Positions 37,039-46,333 are shown, numbered from the stretch's first letter. The stretch: 64,000 nucleotides of DNA from Granulicoccus phenolivorans DSM 17626 = NBRC 107789 = JCM 15570 (GCF_000423085.1 NZ_AUHH01000001.1:213337-277336), one strand, 5' to 3'. Program-made: numbers and translations. Notes: generated by a model from the sequence alone, not told the origin.

Positions 37039-37329
37039 TCAGCTGGCCGCGTGCCGCGGGGTCTCCTCGACGTCCGGGGTGTCCTGCGGAGCCTCGAACA
37101 ACTCGTCCAGGGCATCGCCGGTCTCGGGCGCCGGGCGACGCCAGCCGCCGGTTTCTTCCTCCTCGGCCAGATCCCGATAGGCCTCCGCATCGGTGGGAAG
37201 GCCGGGCTCGGCGTCGGGCTCGGAATCCTAGGCTCCGCTCCCACTGATGAGGATTCGCACGATCATCACGATCGACACCACCAGCAAGATGGCGGGAAGA
37301 GCCAGAATCAACCACTGCCAAGCCTGCAT
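37039..37329 (-). pseudogene. Small membrane protein gene interrupted by one in-frame TAG
   Basis: ATG 37329 is preceded by GGAAAGG at good spacing. The first 33 codons give MQAWQWLILALPAILLVVSI followed by VMIVRILISGSGA, a single membrane helix. Codon 34 is TAG (37228-37230). The same frame then stays open for 62 more codons (DSEPDAEPGLPTDAEAYRDL at its start, ending RHAAS) and closes with TGA at 37039. That second part is acidic, has high-GC third positions like real genes, and has no ATG or GTG start of its own. Nonsense mutation, readthrough, or a real 33-residue protein followed by a remnant are all possible. Confidence 0.6.
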
Positions 37330-37377
37330 CTCGAACCTTTCCTACGGCCCTCAACTATCCGGGCGCGACCCGCGTGT

Positions 37378-37391
37378 TCAGGATAGCCTGA
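37378..37391. promoter_or_regulatory. Palindrome TCAGG-N4-CCTGA over a -10-like box
   Basis: The 14-base site upstream of the interrupted small membrane gene has perfect 5-base arms; on the minus strand it contains TATCCT (37380-37385), a possible -10 box about 50 bases before the ATG. It resembles part of a DtxR/IdeR iron box (11 of 14 positions) but the outer half is missing. The regulator is unknown. Confidence 0.3.
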
Positions 37392-37417
37392 GAGAACCTC
37401 ACTTTGCACAACTCCAA

Positions 37418-38335
37418 TCACCAGAGCGAGGCGACCAACCCGTCGAGGATGTCGGATTCACTCACCGTGGCCGCGACGTCGATCCGGGCGGCCAGCCGTT
37501 CGGCGATCAGCGTCCCCCCGCACAGCACCGCCGCCCGGCCCGGTTCCAGCCCCGGCATGAGCTCGATCAGCTCGGCGATTTCCCTAGTCAGAACGAAATC
37601 GTTGAGTTCGGCGAGGCGGGCCCGGGAAATCCGGTGGCCATGCACGCGGTCGCGTACGTACCGGTCCAGGCCGAGATCGAAGACCGCCAGCGAGCTGAAT
37701 GTCCCGGCGACGCCGAGCCACGTGGACGCCCCCAAAAAGGGGACACCGGAAGCATCCAGTTGAGCATCGACATAGGCTCGCGCGCCCTCAATCTCATCGG
37801 CACGCGGCGGATCATTCCTGAGAAAGCGTTCCCGGAGTCGGACCGCCCCGATATCGAGCGAAACGGCATGGTCGATCCGGCCGGAAACCCCCAGCACCAG
37901 TTCGGTGGATCCCCCGCCGAGGTCGGTCACCAGGACCGGTCCGGCCAACTCGGTGAATCCCGCAACTGCACCTGCAAACGACAATTCCGCCTCGGTCTGT
38001 CCGGGCAGGACCTCCACCTCGACCCCCAGCCGCTCGCGGACCCCGGCGAAGAACTCCGCCCGGTTGGCCACATCACGCGCCGCGGAGGTGGCCACGCAGC
38101 GGATGGCCGGCGCCGATACCCCGGCCGCCCGGACCGCGGCGGCGTACACCTCCAGCTGAGCGAAGGTACGCGCCAGGGCCGCCGGGGCAAACTCGCCGGT
38201 GGCATCGACCCCCTCCCCGAGCCGGACCACCCGGGTGTCCCGGCGTACGTCCACGACCCCGGCGGGGGTGCGTTCGGCGATCAGCAGGCGCAGGGAGTTG
38301 GTACCGCAGTCGATGGCGGCAGCTCGTGGGAACAC
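37418..38335 (-). CDS. Exopolyphosphatase / guanosine pentaphosphatase family protein (Ppx/GppA)
   Basis: A 305-residue member of the ASKHA fold. The N-terminal phosphate loop is AAIDCGTNSLRLLI, the second is VLVTDLGGGSTELVLG (about residue 135), and the RCVATSAARDVANR segment carries catalytic-region residues. Single-domain, short form as in actinobacterial Ppx2-type proteins. In mycobacteria this gene directly follows DUF501; here a 4-kb segment with biotin and toxin genes separates them. Confidence 0.92.
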   Translation of the reverse strand: MFPRAAAIDCGTNSLRLLIAERTPAGVVDVRRDTRVVRLGEGVDATGEFAPAALARTFAQLEVYAAAVRAAGVSAPAIRCVATSAARDVANRAEFFAGVRERLGVEVEVLPGQTEAELSFAGAVAGFTELAGPVLVTDLGGGSTELVLGVSGRIDHAVSLDIGAVRLRERFLRNDPPRADEIEGARAYVDAQLDASGVPFLGASTWLGVAGTFSSLAVFDLGLDRYVRDRVHGHRISRARLAELNDFVLTREIAELIELMPGLEPGRAAVLCGGTLIAERLAARIDVAATVSESDILDGLVASLW

Positions 38336-38357
38336 CGGCTATTCGTATCGCACCGGC

Positions 38358-39035
38358 TCACACCTCGGCCAACCGGCGGTACGCCGCCAGCGCCGGCCCG
38401 GGGGTGTCGTCGGCGACGATCCGGCCCTCGTCGATCACCAGCACCCGGTCGAAGTCGGCGAGCACATCGAGATCATGGGTGACCAGCACCACCTGCTGGG
38501 GCAACCCCGCGACCACCCGCATCACCGCGCGCCGATTCCGCAGATCCAGCAGCGTGGTCGGCTCGTCCAGCACCATGATCGCGGGCTCGGTGATCAGCAC
38601 CGCGGCCAGCGCCAGCAGCTGCTTCTGTCCGCCCGACAGCAGGTGCGCGGGATGATCGGCATGCTCCTGCAGCCCGTAGGCCGCCAACGTCTGCTCGACC
38701 CGCTGCCGCACCTGATCGGCCGGCAGCTTCCGCGGCCGCAGGGAGAACGCCAGATCCTCCGCCACCGTCGGCATCACGATCTGCAGATCCGGGTCCTGGA
38801 AGACGAAGCCGACGCGGCGGCGTACCTGCTTGAGGTCGCGGTGGGTGTCCAGCCCGTCCACCAGCACCTGCCCACCGGTCGGCCGGACCAGGCCGTTGAT
38901 CAGCCGCGCCAGGGTGGACTTGCCCGATCCGTTGCCCCCGACGATCCCGATCCGTTGCTCGGCGAGCACCGCGGAGACCTCGGTCAGCACCGGCCGCTGG
39001 GGGTAGGCGAAGCTCACCCGGCGAAGTTCGATCAT
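38358..39035 (-). CDS. bioM: Energy-coupling factor ATPase, biotin (BioM)
   Basis: A 225-residue ABC ATPase. Walker A is GGNGSGKST, the signature is LSGGQKQLLALAAVL, Walker B is AIMVLDEPTTLLD, and the H-loop is LVTHDLDVL. It powers biotin uptake by the BioY S-component with BioN. Starts 3 bases after bioY. Confidence 0.92.
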   Translation of the reverse strand: MIELRRVSFAYPQRPVLTEVSAVLAEQRIGIVGGNGSGKSTLARLINGLVRPTGGQVLVDGLDTHRDLKQVRRRVGFVFQDPDLQIVMPTVAEDLAFSLRPRKLPADQVRQRVEQTLAAYGLQEHADHPAHLLSGGQKQLLALAAVLITEPAIMVLDEPTTLLDLRNRRAVMRVVAGLPQQVVLVTHDLDVLADFDRVLVIDEGRIVADDTPGPALAAYRRLAEV

Positions 39036-39038
39036 GCC

Positions 39039-39614
39039 TCAGGCCGCCGCCGGGGTCGCATCCGTACGCCGCGGCGTGATCAGCGGATAGGCCTTCTTGA
39101 CCGTGACGATGATCCCGGCCGCGATGGCGGTTTTGATCAGATCACCGGGCAGGTAGACAATCCAGCTCCACCAGCCGTCGGCGAGGCTGACCTTGGCCGA
39201 TACGGTGATCAGCCACGGCTGCCCGATGACGTAGAGCACCAGGGCGCCGCCGATGAAGCCGGCCAGGAAGGCGGTGAGGTAGTTCAGCTTCGGCCACCAG
39301 CGCTCGATCAGCAGCCCGGTCACCAGCGCACCGAAGGGGTAGGCGATGATGAAGCCGCCGGTCGGGCCGAGGATCATCCCCAGGCCACCGACTCCGCCGA
39401 CCAGCACCGGCGCCCCGATCGCGACCAGTAGGACGAACAGCGCCATCGACGCGAAGCCGCGGCGCGCCCCCAGGATTCCGCCGGCCAGGATCACCCCGAG
39501 GGTCTGTGCGGTGAACGGTGCCGGCAGCAGCGGCAACTGGATCCGCGGGGTCAGCCCGAGCACGCACATCAGCGCGGTGAACAGGGCGATCAGGGCGATG
39601 TCTTTGGGACGCAT
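39039..39614 (-). CDS. bioY: Biotin transporter substrate-binding subunit BioY
   Basis: A 191-residue membrane protein of about six helices with the BioY signatures IQLPLLPAPFTAQTLGVILA and GPTGGFIIAYPFGA. It binds biotin with high affinity. ATG 39614 is preferred (AAAGG 8 bases upstream). A BioQ-type operator overlaps the region just before it. Confidence 0.94.
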   Translation of the reverse strand: MRPKDIALIALFTALMCVLGLTPRIQLPLLPAPFTAQTLGVILAGGILGARRGFASMALFVLLVAIGAPVLVGGVGGLGMILGPTGGFIIAYPFGALVTGLLIERWWPKLNYLTAFLAGFIGGALVLYVIGQPWLITVSAKVSLADGWWSWIVYLPGDLIKTAIAAGIIVTVKKAYPLITPRRTDATPAAA

Positions 39615-39634
39615 CGGCGCGACCTTTCTCGATT

Positions 39635-39649
39635 TTGAACAGTGTTCAA
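39635..39649. promoter_or_regulatory. BioQ-type operator between bioN and bioY
   Basis: TTGAACAGTGTTCAA is a perfect inverted repeat matching the TGAAC-N3-GTTCA operator described for the actinobacterial biotin repressor BioQ. It overlaps the bioN stop codon and lies 21 bases before bioY, so bioY-bioM probably have their own regulated promoter. Confidence 0.8.
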
Positions 39650-40278
39650 CCGCGGACTCTAGCACCGCGCCGACGGGGTGGATCGTCCTCGCCGACGCCG
39701 CGCACCTCGAGCGCCTCGCCGAGCCCGTCGGCCATCCGCAGGGTCCGGATGACCAGCGGCGCCAGATAGGACAGCCCCGGCCGCACCCCGCGTGCCTCGT
39801 GCGCCTCCCGGACCCGGGCCGCTTCGGTGGCGATCACCGGGATGAAGCGGAACACCAGCGCGATCAGCAGCCCGATCCGGTCCGGGCGTACGCCGAAGAC
39901 CCGCAGCGGCGTGGCGATCCGCTCGACGGTGTCGACGATCGCGGTCTGGGTGGTGGTCAGCGTGATCAGGTTCGCCAGCCCGATCACCAGCAGCAGCCGG
40001 ATGCCGACCTGGGCCGCGGTGGGCCAGTCCCCGAGCAGGCCCTGGGCGAGCACGACGATGACCAGCATCACCAGTACGCCGCGCAGCAGTTTCCACGCCG
40101 CGGCGATCGGGATCCGGGCCACCGCGTACGCCCCGATCACCACGGCCAATCCGGCGCCGAGCACCCGCAGGTCGGTGAGGAAGAAGGCGGCGGTGCCCAG
40201 CACCAGCATCGCGAGCAGTTTCACCCAGGCCGGACAGCGGTGGACCGGGCTGGTGCCGGGTTGGTAGAGGCTCAGCAT
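39646..40278 (-). CDS. bioN: Energy-coupling factor transmembrane protein BioN (EcfT)
   Basis: A 210-residue membrane protein linking BioM to BioY. Four to five helices are visible; the cytoplasmic coupling helices include AARVREAHEARGVRPG, the usual Ala-Arg-Gly signature of EcfT proteins. Start ATG 40278 overlaps the tetR end by 7 bases. The stop codon lies within a BioQ operator. Confidence 0.88.
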   Translation of the reverse strand: MLSLYQPGTSPVHRCPAWVKLLAMLVLGTAAFFLTDLRVLGAGLAVVIGAYAVARIPIAAAWKLLRGVLVMLVIVVLAQGLLGDWPTAAQVGIRLLLVIGLANLITLTTTQTAIVDTVERIATPLRVFGVRPDRIGLLIALVFRFIPVIATEAARVREAHEARGVRPGLSYLAPLVIRTLRMADGLGEALEVRGVGEDDPPRRRGARVRG

Positions 40279-40832
40279 CCGGCCCCCCGGGCGAGCATGC
40301 CGAGGGCCGCGTCGAGGCGTCGCTCCGCCGCCTCGGGGTCCTCGGCGCCGCAGTCGTGGCCGAGTTCGGCGTACTGGGCACGCTGTTCGGCGTCCAGGCT
40401 GTGGCCGATCACCAGGTGCAGCGCCCCGGCGGCAACCGCGGCGGCGTCCTCGGCGGAGAGCCCGCCGTGGGTGAGCCGCTCCAGCACCGGGCGCGCCGGT
40501 GATTCGCCGGCCGGGCGCATCGCCAACGCGGCGCTGACCAGTTCGGCCCCGCAGCGGTGGGCGCGCAACTGCCGATGCAGGCCCAGGCCCCACTCGCGCA
40601 ACCAGTCCCCCGGCTGCTCCCCGGCCTGCTGCGGCGTGGTCGGGATCGGGTCGGCCAGGATCAGGTCGGCCAGTTCGATGAGCAGGGTCTGCTTGTTGGC
40701 GACGTGGTAGTACAGCGCCCCCGGCTGCACCCCGAGCGCCCCGGCCAGCCGCCGCATGCTGAGGTCACCGAGCCCGTAGCTGTCGACAATCTCCAGGGCG
40801 GTGCCCAGCACCCGGTCCTTCGTCAACGCCAT
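40272..40832 (-). CDS. bioQ: TetR family regulator of biotin genes (BioQ-like)
   Basis: A 186-residue TetR protein. The N-terminal helix-turn-helix (about 5-50) reads DLSMRRLAGALGVQPGALYY then HVANKQTLL. The C-terminal domain is the TetR_C type. The assignment to BioQ rests on its place at the head of bioN-bioY-bioM and on two TGAAC-N3-GTTCA sites, one 20 bases upstream of its own start and one before bioY. Confidence 0.85.
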   Translation of the reverse strand: MALTKDRVLGTALEIVDSYGLGDLSMRRLAGALGVQPGALYYHVANKQTLLIELADLILADPIPTTPQQAGEQPGDWLREWGLGLHRQLRAHRCGAELVSAALAMRPAGESPARPVLERLTHGGLSAEDAAAVAAGALHLVIGHSLDAEQRAQYAELGHDCGAEDPEAAERRLDAALGMLARGAGC

Positions 40833-40852
40833 GGCCGCATGGTAACCCGATT

Positions 40853-40865
40853 TGAACGACGTTCA
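40853..40865. promoter_or_regulatory. BioQ-type operator upstream of bioQ
   Basis: TGAACGACGTTCA, the same 13-base inverted repeat as between bioN and bioY, lies 20 bases upstream of the regulator's start. It also lies in the space shared with the divergent toxin gene, though that gene starts about 90 bases away. Confidence 0.8.
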
Positions 40866-40956
40866 GCACTCGGCGGATTCTTCCGGTCGCGCTCCCGCCG
40901 CCGCGGACCGGGGCCCGCCTAACCTCGAACCGGCATCCGGCGAAAGGTGACTTCTC

Positions 40957-40992
40957 ATGGGTACGCAGCGTGGTCGGGAGTCGGCTTCGTGA
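40957..40992 (+). CDS. Possible 11-codon leader ORF overlapping the toxin start
   Basis: ATG 40957 with AAAGG about 9 bases upstream opens MGTQRGRESAS and stops at TGA 40990-40992, which overlaps the toxin's GTG start (40989) as GTGA. This could couple toxin translation to a leader peptide. It may equally be chance; the peptide has no recognisable feature. Confidence 0.3.
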   Translation: MGTQRGRESAS

Positions 40993-41771
40993 GCAAGGCG
41001 GCCGCGGGCGCCGGCATCCTGGAGAAGGTCGTCGGCCCCTTCCTCAAGAAGGTGAAACCGGCCAAGAAGCCGCTGGCCCACCGGGCCCAGAAGGGACCGC
41101 GGACCCAGCATCCGCCGGTCGACCCGGCGCTGGTGACCCGGCGCACCCAGCTCGCCAAGAACAACAAGGACGCGATCGCCGCCCGCGACGAGCTCTACGA
41201 CAGCCTGCCCCCGGTCGAGCCGCCGGCGAGCAAGTCCGAGGTCGGCGGGATGTCGGTGGCCGAGCTGCGCCAGAAGTACGGCATCAGTGCCGCCGAGGCC
41301 CGGGAGATCCGCGAGGGCTTCCGCCAGCAGCGGGACGCGCAGGCCAAGCTCGGCCAGCACTCCGAGGCGATGGGCGAACAGGGCGCCAGCAATGTCATCC
41401 ACCAACGGGGGCAGGAACCCATCCCGACCCAGCCGGGCTCCGGCGCCGGCACGTTCGACCAGATGTCGGTGACCCACGGCCCGGACGGGAAGGTGACCGA
41501 TCTGAACGTCTACGAGGCCAAGGGCGGCAACAGCCCGCTCGGCGCCCGGGACACCCCGGACGGCCGGGCCCAGCAGGGCACCACCGAGTACCTCAACGAC
41601 GTCGCGGCCCGCGATCCCGCCCTGGCGGACTATCTCGCCAAGAACCCGGCGGTCCGCGAGGGCCTGCAAGATGGCAGTATCAACGTGAACTACGAGCTGG
41701 TACGCACCCGCCCGGACGGGTCGGTGTCCAGCCAGCCGTTCACTATCGACCCGAGCCGGCTCACCTGGTGA
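40989..41771 (+). CDS. Compact polymorphic-type toxin with restriction-endonuclease-like domain
   Basis: A 260-residue protein, GTG start with GGGAG 8 bases upstream. The first 110 residues are basic and Pro-rich, with no signal peptide or recognised export domain; a helical segment follows. The last 120 residues hold TFDQMSVTHG and VYEAKGGN, a D...ExK arrangement of the PD-(D/E)xK nuclease fold, then QQGTTEYLNDV and YELVRTRPDG, as in C-terminal toxin domains of secreted polymorphic toxins. A small gene follows 27 bases later, as immunity genes do. Nuclease activity is inferred. Confidence 0.7.
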   Translation: MSKAAAGAGILEKVVGPFLKKVKPAKKPLAHRAQKGPRTQHPPVDPALVTRRTQLAKNNKDAIAARDELYDSLPPVEPPASKSEVGGMSVAELRQKYGISAAEAREIREGFRQQRDAQAKLGQHSEAMGEQGASNVIHQRGQEPIPTQPGSGAGTFDQMSVTHGPDGKVTDLNVYEAKGGNSPLGARDTPDGRAQQGTTEYLNDVAARDPALADYLAKNPAVREGLQDGSINVNYELVRTRPDGSVSSQPFTIDPSRLTW

Positions 41772-41798
41772 GGCCGCCGAACCGACCGGAGGTCACAG

Positions 41799-42314
41799 AT
41801 GGTTGATCCGAACCTTGTCCCTGGGGCCGAGTACGCCCTGACCGACGATGAGATCCGGGACTTCTTCCGGGTCGCCGCCGCCGTCGACTGGACCCGTCCG
41901 GTGACCGAGACCCGGGCCCTGCTGCAGGAACGGTTCGGCTGGCGTCCGCTGGGCCGGCGCGGCACGATCCTGGAGACCCCGACGGGGGCCTCGGGGTCGG
42001 CCGGCGGGACCCCCGAGGAGACCGACCGCCTGCAACTGGAACACACCTGCTGGGATCCCGAGGCTCCGGCGGAATCGGTGGACACCGCGGCCCGAATGGC
42101 GGCGGTGAGCGCGGTGATCACCGCCCTGATCGGGGGGACGCCGGCCACCGGTCGCAGTCTGGACGGCGAGGACGGCACGTACTGGAACTTCGCCGACGGC
42201 AGTCGCTGCTGGGTCGACGGCACCGATCTGCTGCTGCTGTCCCCGACGTTGGCGGCCGCGGAGACCTGGGCGGTCAATAACCCCGCGGCGTACGCCTCCT
42301 ACGGCGAGGACTGA
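41799..42314 (+). CDS. Probable immunity protein (DUF6301-like)
   Basis: A 171-residue acidic cytoplasmic protein, GGAGG 6 bases before ATG. The segment ALTDDEIRDFFRVAAAVDWT resembles DUF6301 family N-termini, from memory and unverified. Size, acidity and position directly after a toxin-like gene suggest it neutralises the toxin. No enzymatic motif. Confidence 0.6.
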   Translation: MVDPNLVPGAEYALTDDEIRDFFRVAAAVDWTRPVTETRALLQERFGWRPLGRRGTILETPTGASGSAGGTPEETDRLQLEHTCWDPEAPAESVDTAARMAAVSAVITALIGGTPATGRSLDGEDGTYWNFADGSRCWVDGTDLLLLSPTLAAAETWAVNNPAAYASYGED

Positions 42315-42321
42315 CCCTCGG

Positions 42322-42819
42322 TCAGCAGGGGTTGCGCCAGAACTCCCCGAGTTCGGCCACGGCCTCATCGCCCAGCGGATTCACCCCGGGGCCGGCGGCC
42401 AGGGAGTGCCCCACCAGCACGTGCAGGCACTTGACCCGATTCGGCATCCCGCCGGCGCTGATCCCCTCGATCTCGGGGACCTCCCCCAGCGCGGCCCGGT
42501 CGGCCAGGTAGGCCTCGTGCGCGTGTCGGTACGCCGCGGCGAGCTCGGGATCCTCGCTGAGGCGCCGGGTCATCTCGGCCATCATCCCCGACGCCTCCAG
42601 GGTGGAGACCGCCGAGGTGGCCCGGGGACAGGTCAGATAGTAGGTGGTCGGGAACGGCGTACCGTCGGGCAGCCGGGGTTCGGTCGCGATCACGCCCGGT
42701 TTCCCGCACGGACAGCGCCAGGCCACCCCGGCCACGCCGCGGGCCGGCCGTTCCAACTGCGCTTCGACCGCGGCCGCATCGGCTTCGGACAACGGCTGGT
42801 ACTGCTTGGGTTCGGTCAT
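42322..42819 (-). CDS. DUF501 domain-containing protein
   Basis: A 165-residue protein of the DUF501 family: WRCPCGKPGVIATEPRLPDG, TYYLTCPRATSAVSTLEASG and RVKCLHVLVGHSLA are its hallmark segments, with conserved cysteines that may bind metal. Function unknown. It starts as an ATGA overlap with ftsB and lies between ftsB and ppx in many actinobacteria. Confidence 0.9.
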   Translation of the reverse strand: MTEPKQYQPLSEADAAAVEAQLERPARGVAGVAWRCPCGKPGVIATEPRLPDGTPFPTTYYLTCPRATSAVSTLEASGMMAEMTRRLSEDPELAAAYRHAHEAYLADRAALGEVPEIEGISAGGMPNRVKCLHVLVGHSLAAGPGVNPLGDEAVAELGEFWRNPC

Positions 42820-43541
42820 CGGGTGCTCTTGGTCGGGCTCTTGGTCACACTCGGGCTCTTCGTCGGGGTCTTGCTGGCGCTCTTGCTCGGGGTCGGGGTC
42901 GCCGTCGGCGTGGGGCTGGTCCTCGGCGTGGGGGTGTTGGTGCCGTCGGTCAGCGGCGGCTTCGCCGCCTCCGGCGTGGGCCCCGGCGTCCCGGTGCCGT
43001 CGGCCACCTTGACCGATTCCCAGATCTTCTGCCACCACGGGCGCTCCTGGTTCGCAGCGACCCCCGGCTTGTCGTCGCGCTGGGTCTGGATCGTGTTCCC
43101 GATCGGTTTCCCGTCGGCCCCGACCACCCGGTAGCCGACCTCACCGGGCATCACCCAGCCGAGCCGGGTGTGGGCCTGGGCCCGGACGTACTGCGGGTCG
43201 TCCCAGCGGCTCAGGTCGTCCTGGAGTTCACCGATGCGCTGTTCGGAGGCGGCGATCCGCTCCCGGTTCGCCGCGCTGCGCTGCTCGGTCTCGAAATAGA
43301 CCCGCAGACTGTTGCCGAAAGAGACCGCGACCACCGCCAGCACGATCAGCAGCGCCAGCGCCCGACGGGTGACCCGCAGGCCCCGGGTGGGCGCCGGATC
43401 GTCCGCGGTCGCGACCTGATCGGCGTCGTGGACCGTGGGGGGCGCCACATTCGTCGACCGGGTACGCGAACCGGCCCGGGATCGTGGGCGACCACGACCC
43501 GGACCGGCTCCGGTACGGCTACTGCGAGGTGTGTGAGGCAT
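42816..43541 (-). CDS. Septum formation initiator (FtsB/DivIC family)
   Basis: A 241-residue single-pass protein. A basic head (about 1-65) precedes the membrane helix (about 67-85, ALALLIVLAVVAVSFGN), then a coiled coil (about 88-115) and the DivIC motif DPQYVRAQAHTRLGWVMPGE. The C-terminal 50 residues are low-complexity Thr/Pro/Ser/Lys (TPTPRTSPTPTATPTPSKSA), a long extracytoplasmic tail. It should belong to the FtsB-FtsL-FtsQ division subcomplex. Confidence 0.87.
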   Translation of the reverse strand: MPHTPRSSRTGAGPGRGRPRSRAGSRTRSTNVAPPTVHDADQVATADDPAPTRGLRVTRRALALLIVLAVVAVSFGNSLRVYFETEQRSAANRERIAASEQRIGELQDDLSRWDDPQYVRAQAHTRLGWVMPGEVGYRVVGADGKPIGNTIQTQRDDKPGVAANQERPWWQKIWESVKVADGTGTPGPTPEAAKPPLTDGTNTPTPRTSPTPTATPTPSKSASKTPTKSPSVTKSPTKSTR

Positions 43542-43594
43542 CGACCCAAGTCTAGGCCGAGAGCGCCTGCTCCCCCGGGAAGGCAGCGGTGTGT

Positions 43595-44935
<1,341 letters not shown>

Positions 44936-44992
44936 CTAGTTGGGCCGCCCGGCCCCCGCAGGCGCGGGCTCCGGGTTGGCAGGTGAGCTTGC

Positions 44993-45646
44993 CTACACCG
45001 CGGCCGCGCCCGACTCCGCGGCGCGAACCTCGCCCTCCAACTCGCGCAGCGCGTCGCGTACGGCCTGCTCCGGGTCGATCCCGGCGGCCTGGGCCCGGGC
45101 CACCAGGTCGAGGACGCCGCGGCCCACCTCCGGCGCGGTGACCGGGGCGGTCGGCAGGTCGAGGGGGACCGCGTGCGAGCGGGTTCGCGAGATCACCTTG
45201 GCGGCCCGGGTCATCGCCGACAGCGACTCCGGGATCCCCTCCAGCGCGGAGGTACGGCCCTTCTCCGCCCGCTTGCGAGCCTCCCAGGTGGCGTTGAGGT
45301 CATCGGGCACCGACCCCTCACCGAAGACGTAGGGATGCCGGTCGATCAGCTTGGCGCTGATCCCGGCCGCCACGTCCTGCAGATCGAAGCCGGCCGATTC
45401 CGAGGCGATCCGGGCATGGAAGACCACCTGCAGCAACAGGTCGCCGAGTTCTTCCCGCAGGTCGTCGGCGTCCCCGGATTCGATGGCGTCGATCACCTCG
45501 CAGGTCTCCTCGACCAGGTAGCGCACCAGGCTGCGATGGGTCTGCTGGGCGTCCCAGGGGCACTCGGTACGCAACCGGGCCATCACCGCGACGAGTCGAT
45601 CGAGCTGACTGTCGGCCTCGGTGCCCGTCGGGTCGGGGGTGGCCAT
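44993..45646 (-). CDS. mazG: MazG-type nucleoside triphosphate pyrophosphohydrolase
   Basis: A 217-residue enzyme. It has CPWDAQQTHRSLVRYLVEET, then EVIDAI with the acidic metal-binding set EExxE...DxxD in DLREELGDLLLQVVFHA. It hydrolyses (d)NTPs to monophosphates, guarding against damaged nucleotides. ATG 45646 is preferred to GTG 45652 because CGGAG is 5 bases before the ATG. It starts 2 bases after the lipoprotein gene. Confidence 0.93.
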   Translation of the reverse strand: MATPDPTGTEADSQLDRLVAVMARLRTECPWDAQQTHRSLVRYLVEETCEVIDAIESGDADDLREELGDLLLQVVFHARIASESAGFDLQDVAAGISAKLIDRHPYVFGEGSVPDDLNATWEARKRAEKGRTSALEGIPESLSAMTRAAKVISRTRSHAVPLDLPTAPVTAPEVGRGVLDLVARAQAAGIDPEQAVRDALRELEGEVRAAESGAAAV

Positions 45647-45648
45647 GG

Positions 45649-46200
45649 TCACTCCGAGGAGGCGTCGCGACCGACCCGCGAGAGCGAGCCGGACCCGACC
45701 TCGGGCCAGGAGCCGTAGCGGGGGTTCAGGGTGACCGGTACGCGCTGCTTCACCTGGGTCAGCGCCTCAGGGTCGGCGCTGCTCAGCGTGGCGCTGATGA
45801 TGTTCGCCCGCCACAGCCGCATTGCCTCGGGGCGCTCCTGCAGCACCTGCCGGATCGCCGGGTCGACCTGCTGCACCGGATCCTGCCCCGGCTGCGGAAG
45901 TCCGGCCGCCTGCAGGGCGTACTCGGTGGCGAGCATCTGCGCGGTGCCGGCCTCGTTCCACAGCTCGACCGAGGGGGCCTGTCCGGTGACCACCGGGACC
46001 GCGTCGATCGCCCAGCGTACCGACGGCGGTGCCGACTCGATCTGTGCGTTCGCTCGCTCGGTGAACTGCTGCACCTGCGCCACGGTGAGGGTCTGGTCCC
46101 CCATGGCGACACCGTTGTTGGGACTCGTACTGCACGCACTGAGCGCGCCGAGCAGGGCAACGGTCGACAGCAGTGCCAGCGGGCGCCGCAGGTGGGGCAT
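45649..46200 (-). CDS. Lipoprotein with SurA N-terminal-like domain
   Basis: A 183-residue lipoprotein: the signal ends in ALSACS, a lipobox. The rest is helical (VAQVQQFTERANAQIESAPP) and resembles the N-terminal chaperone part of SurA/PrsA foldases without the rotamase domain. Probable envelope chaperone. It lies between mfd and mazG as a lipoprotein gene does in related genomes. Confidence 0.75.
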   Translation of the reverse strand: MPHLRRPLALLSTVALLGALSACSTSPNNGVAMGDQTLTVAQVQQFTERANAQIESAPPSVRWAIDAVPVVTGQAPSVELWNEAGTAQMLATEYALQAAGLPQPGQDPVQQVDPAIRQVLQERPEAMRLWRANIISATLSSADPEALTQVKQRVPVTLNPRYGSWPEVGSGSLSRVGRDASSE

Positions 46201-46272
46201 GGTGATCCTCCCGATCGGGTGCCCAGGCAGTCTAGGCCACCCCGCCCAACGGCGGCGGGCAGCCCGGGTTCG

Positions 46273-46329
46273 ATGCGCCCCGAAGCGGGCTGCCCGGTGG
46301 TGACGCCGCGCGACCGTGCGTACGCGGCC
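46273..46329. repeat. 57-base repeat, left copy
   Basis: Matches 47281-47337 at 48 of 57 bases without gaps, same orientation. The two copies flank the SnoaL-like gene and repeat array of family 2. This copy sits between the SnoaL-like stop and the start of the lipoprotein gene. Confidence 0.75.
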
Positions 46330-46333
46330 CCGA

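Noticed and set aside
36959..37329. Neighbouring tRNA as an amber suppressor for the interrupted gene
   Set aside because: The anticodon is UAA, which reads UUA; a TAG suppressor would need CUA.
37378..37391. Full DtxR/IdeR iron box
   Set aside because: Only 11 of 14 positions of one part match and the outer half of the 19-base box is absent; kept only as an unassigned palindrome.
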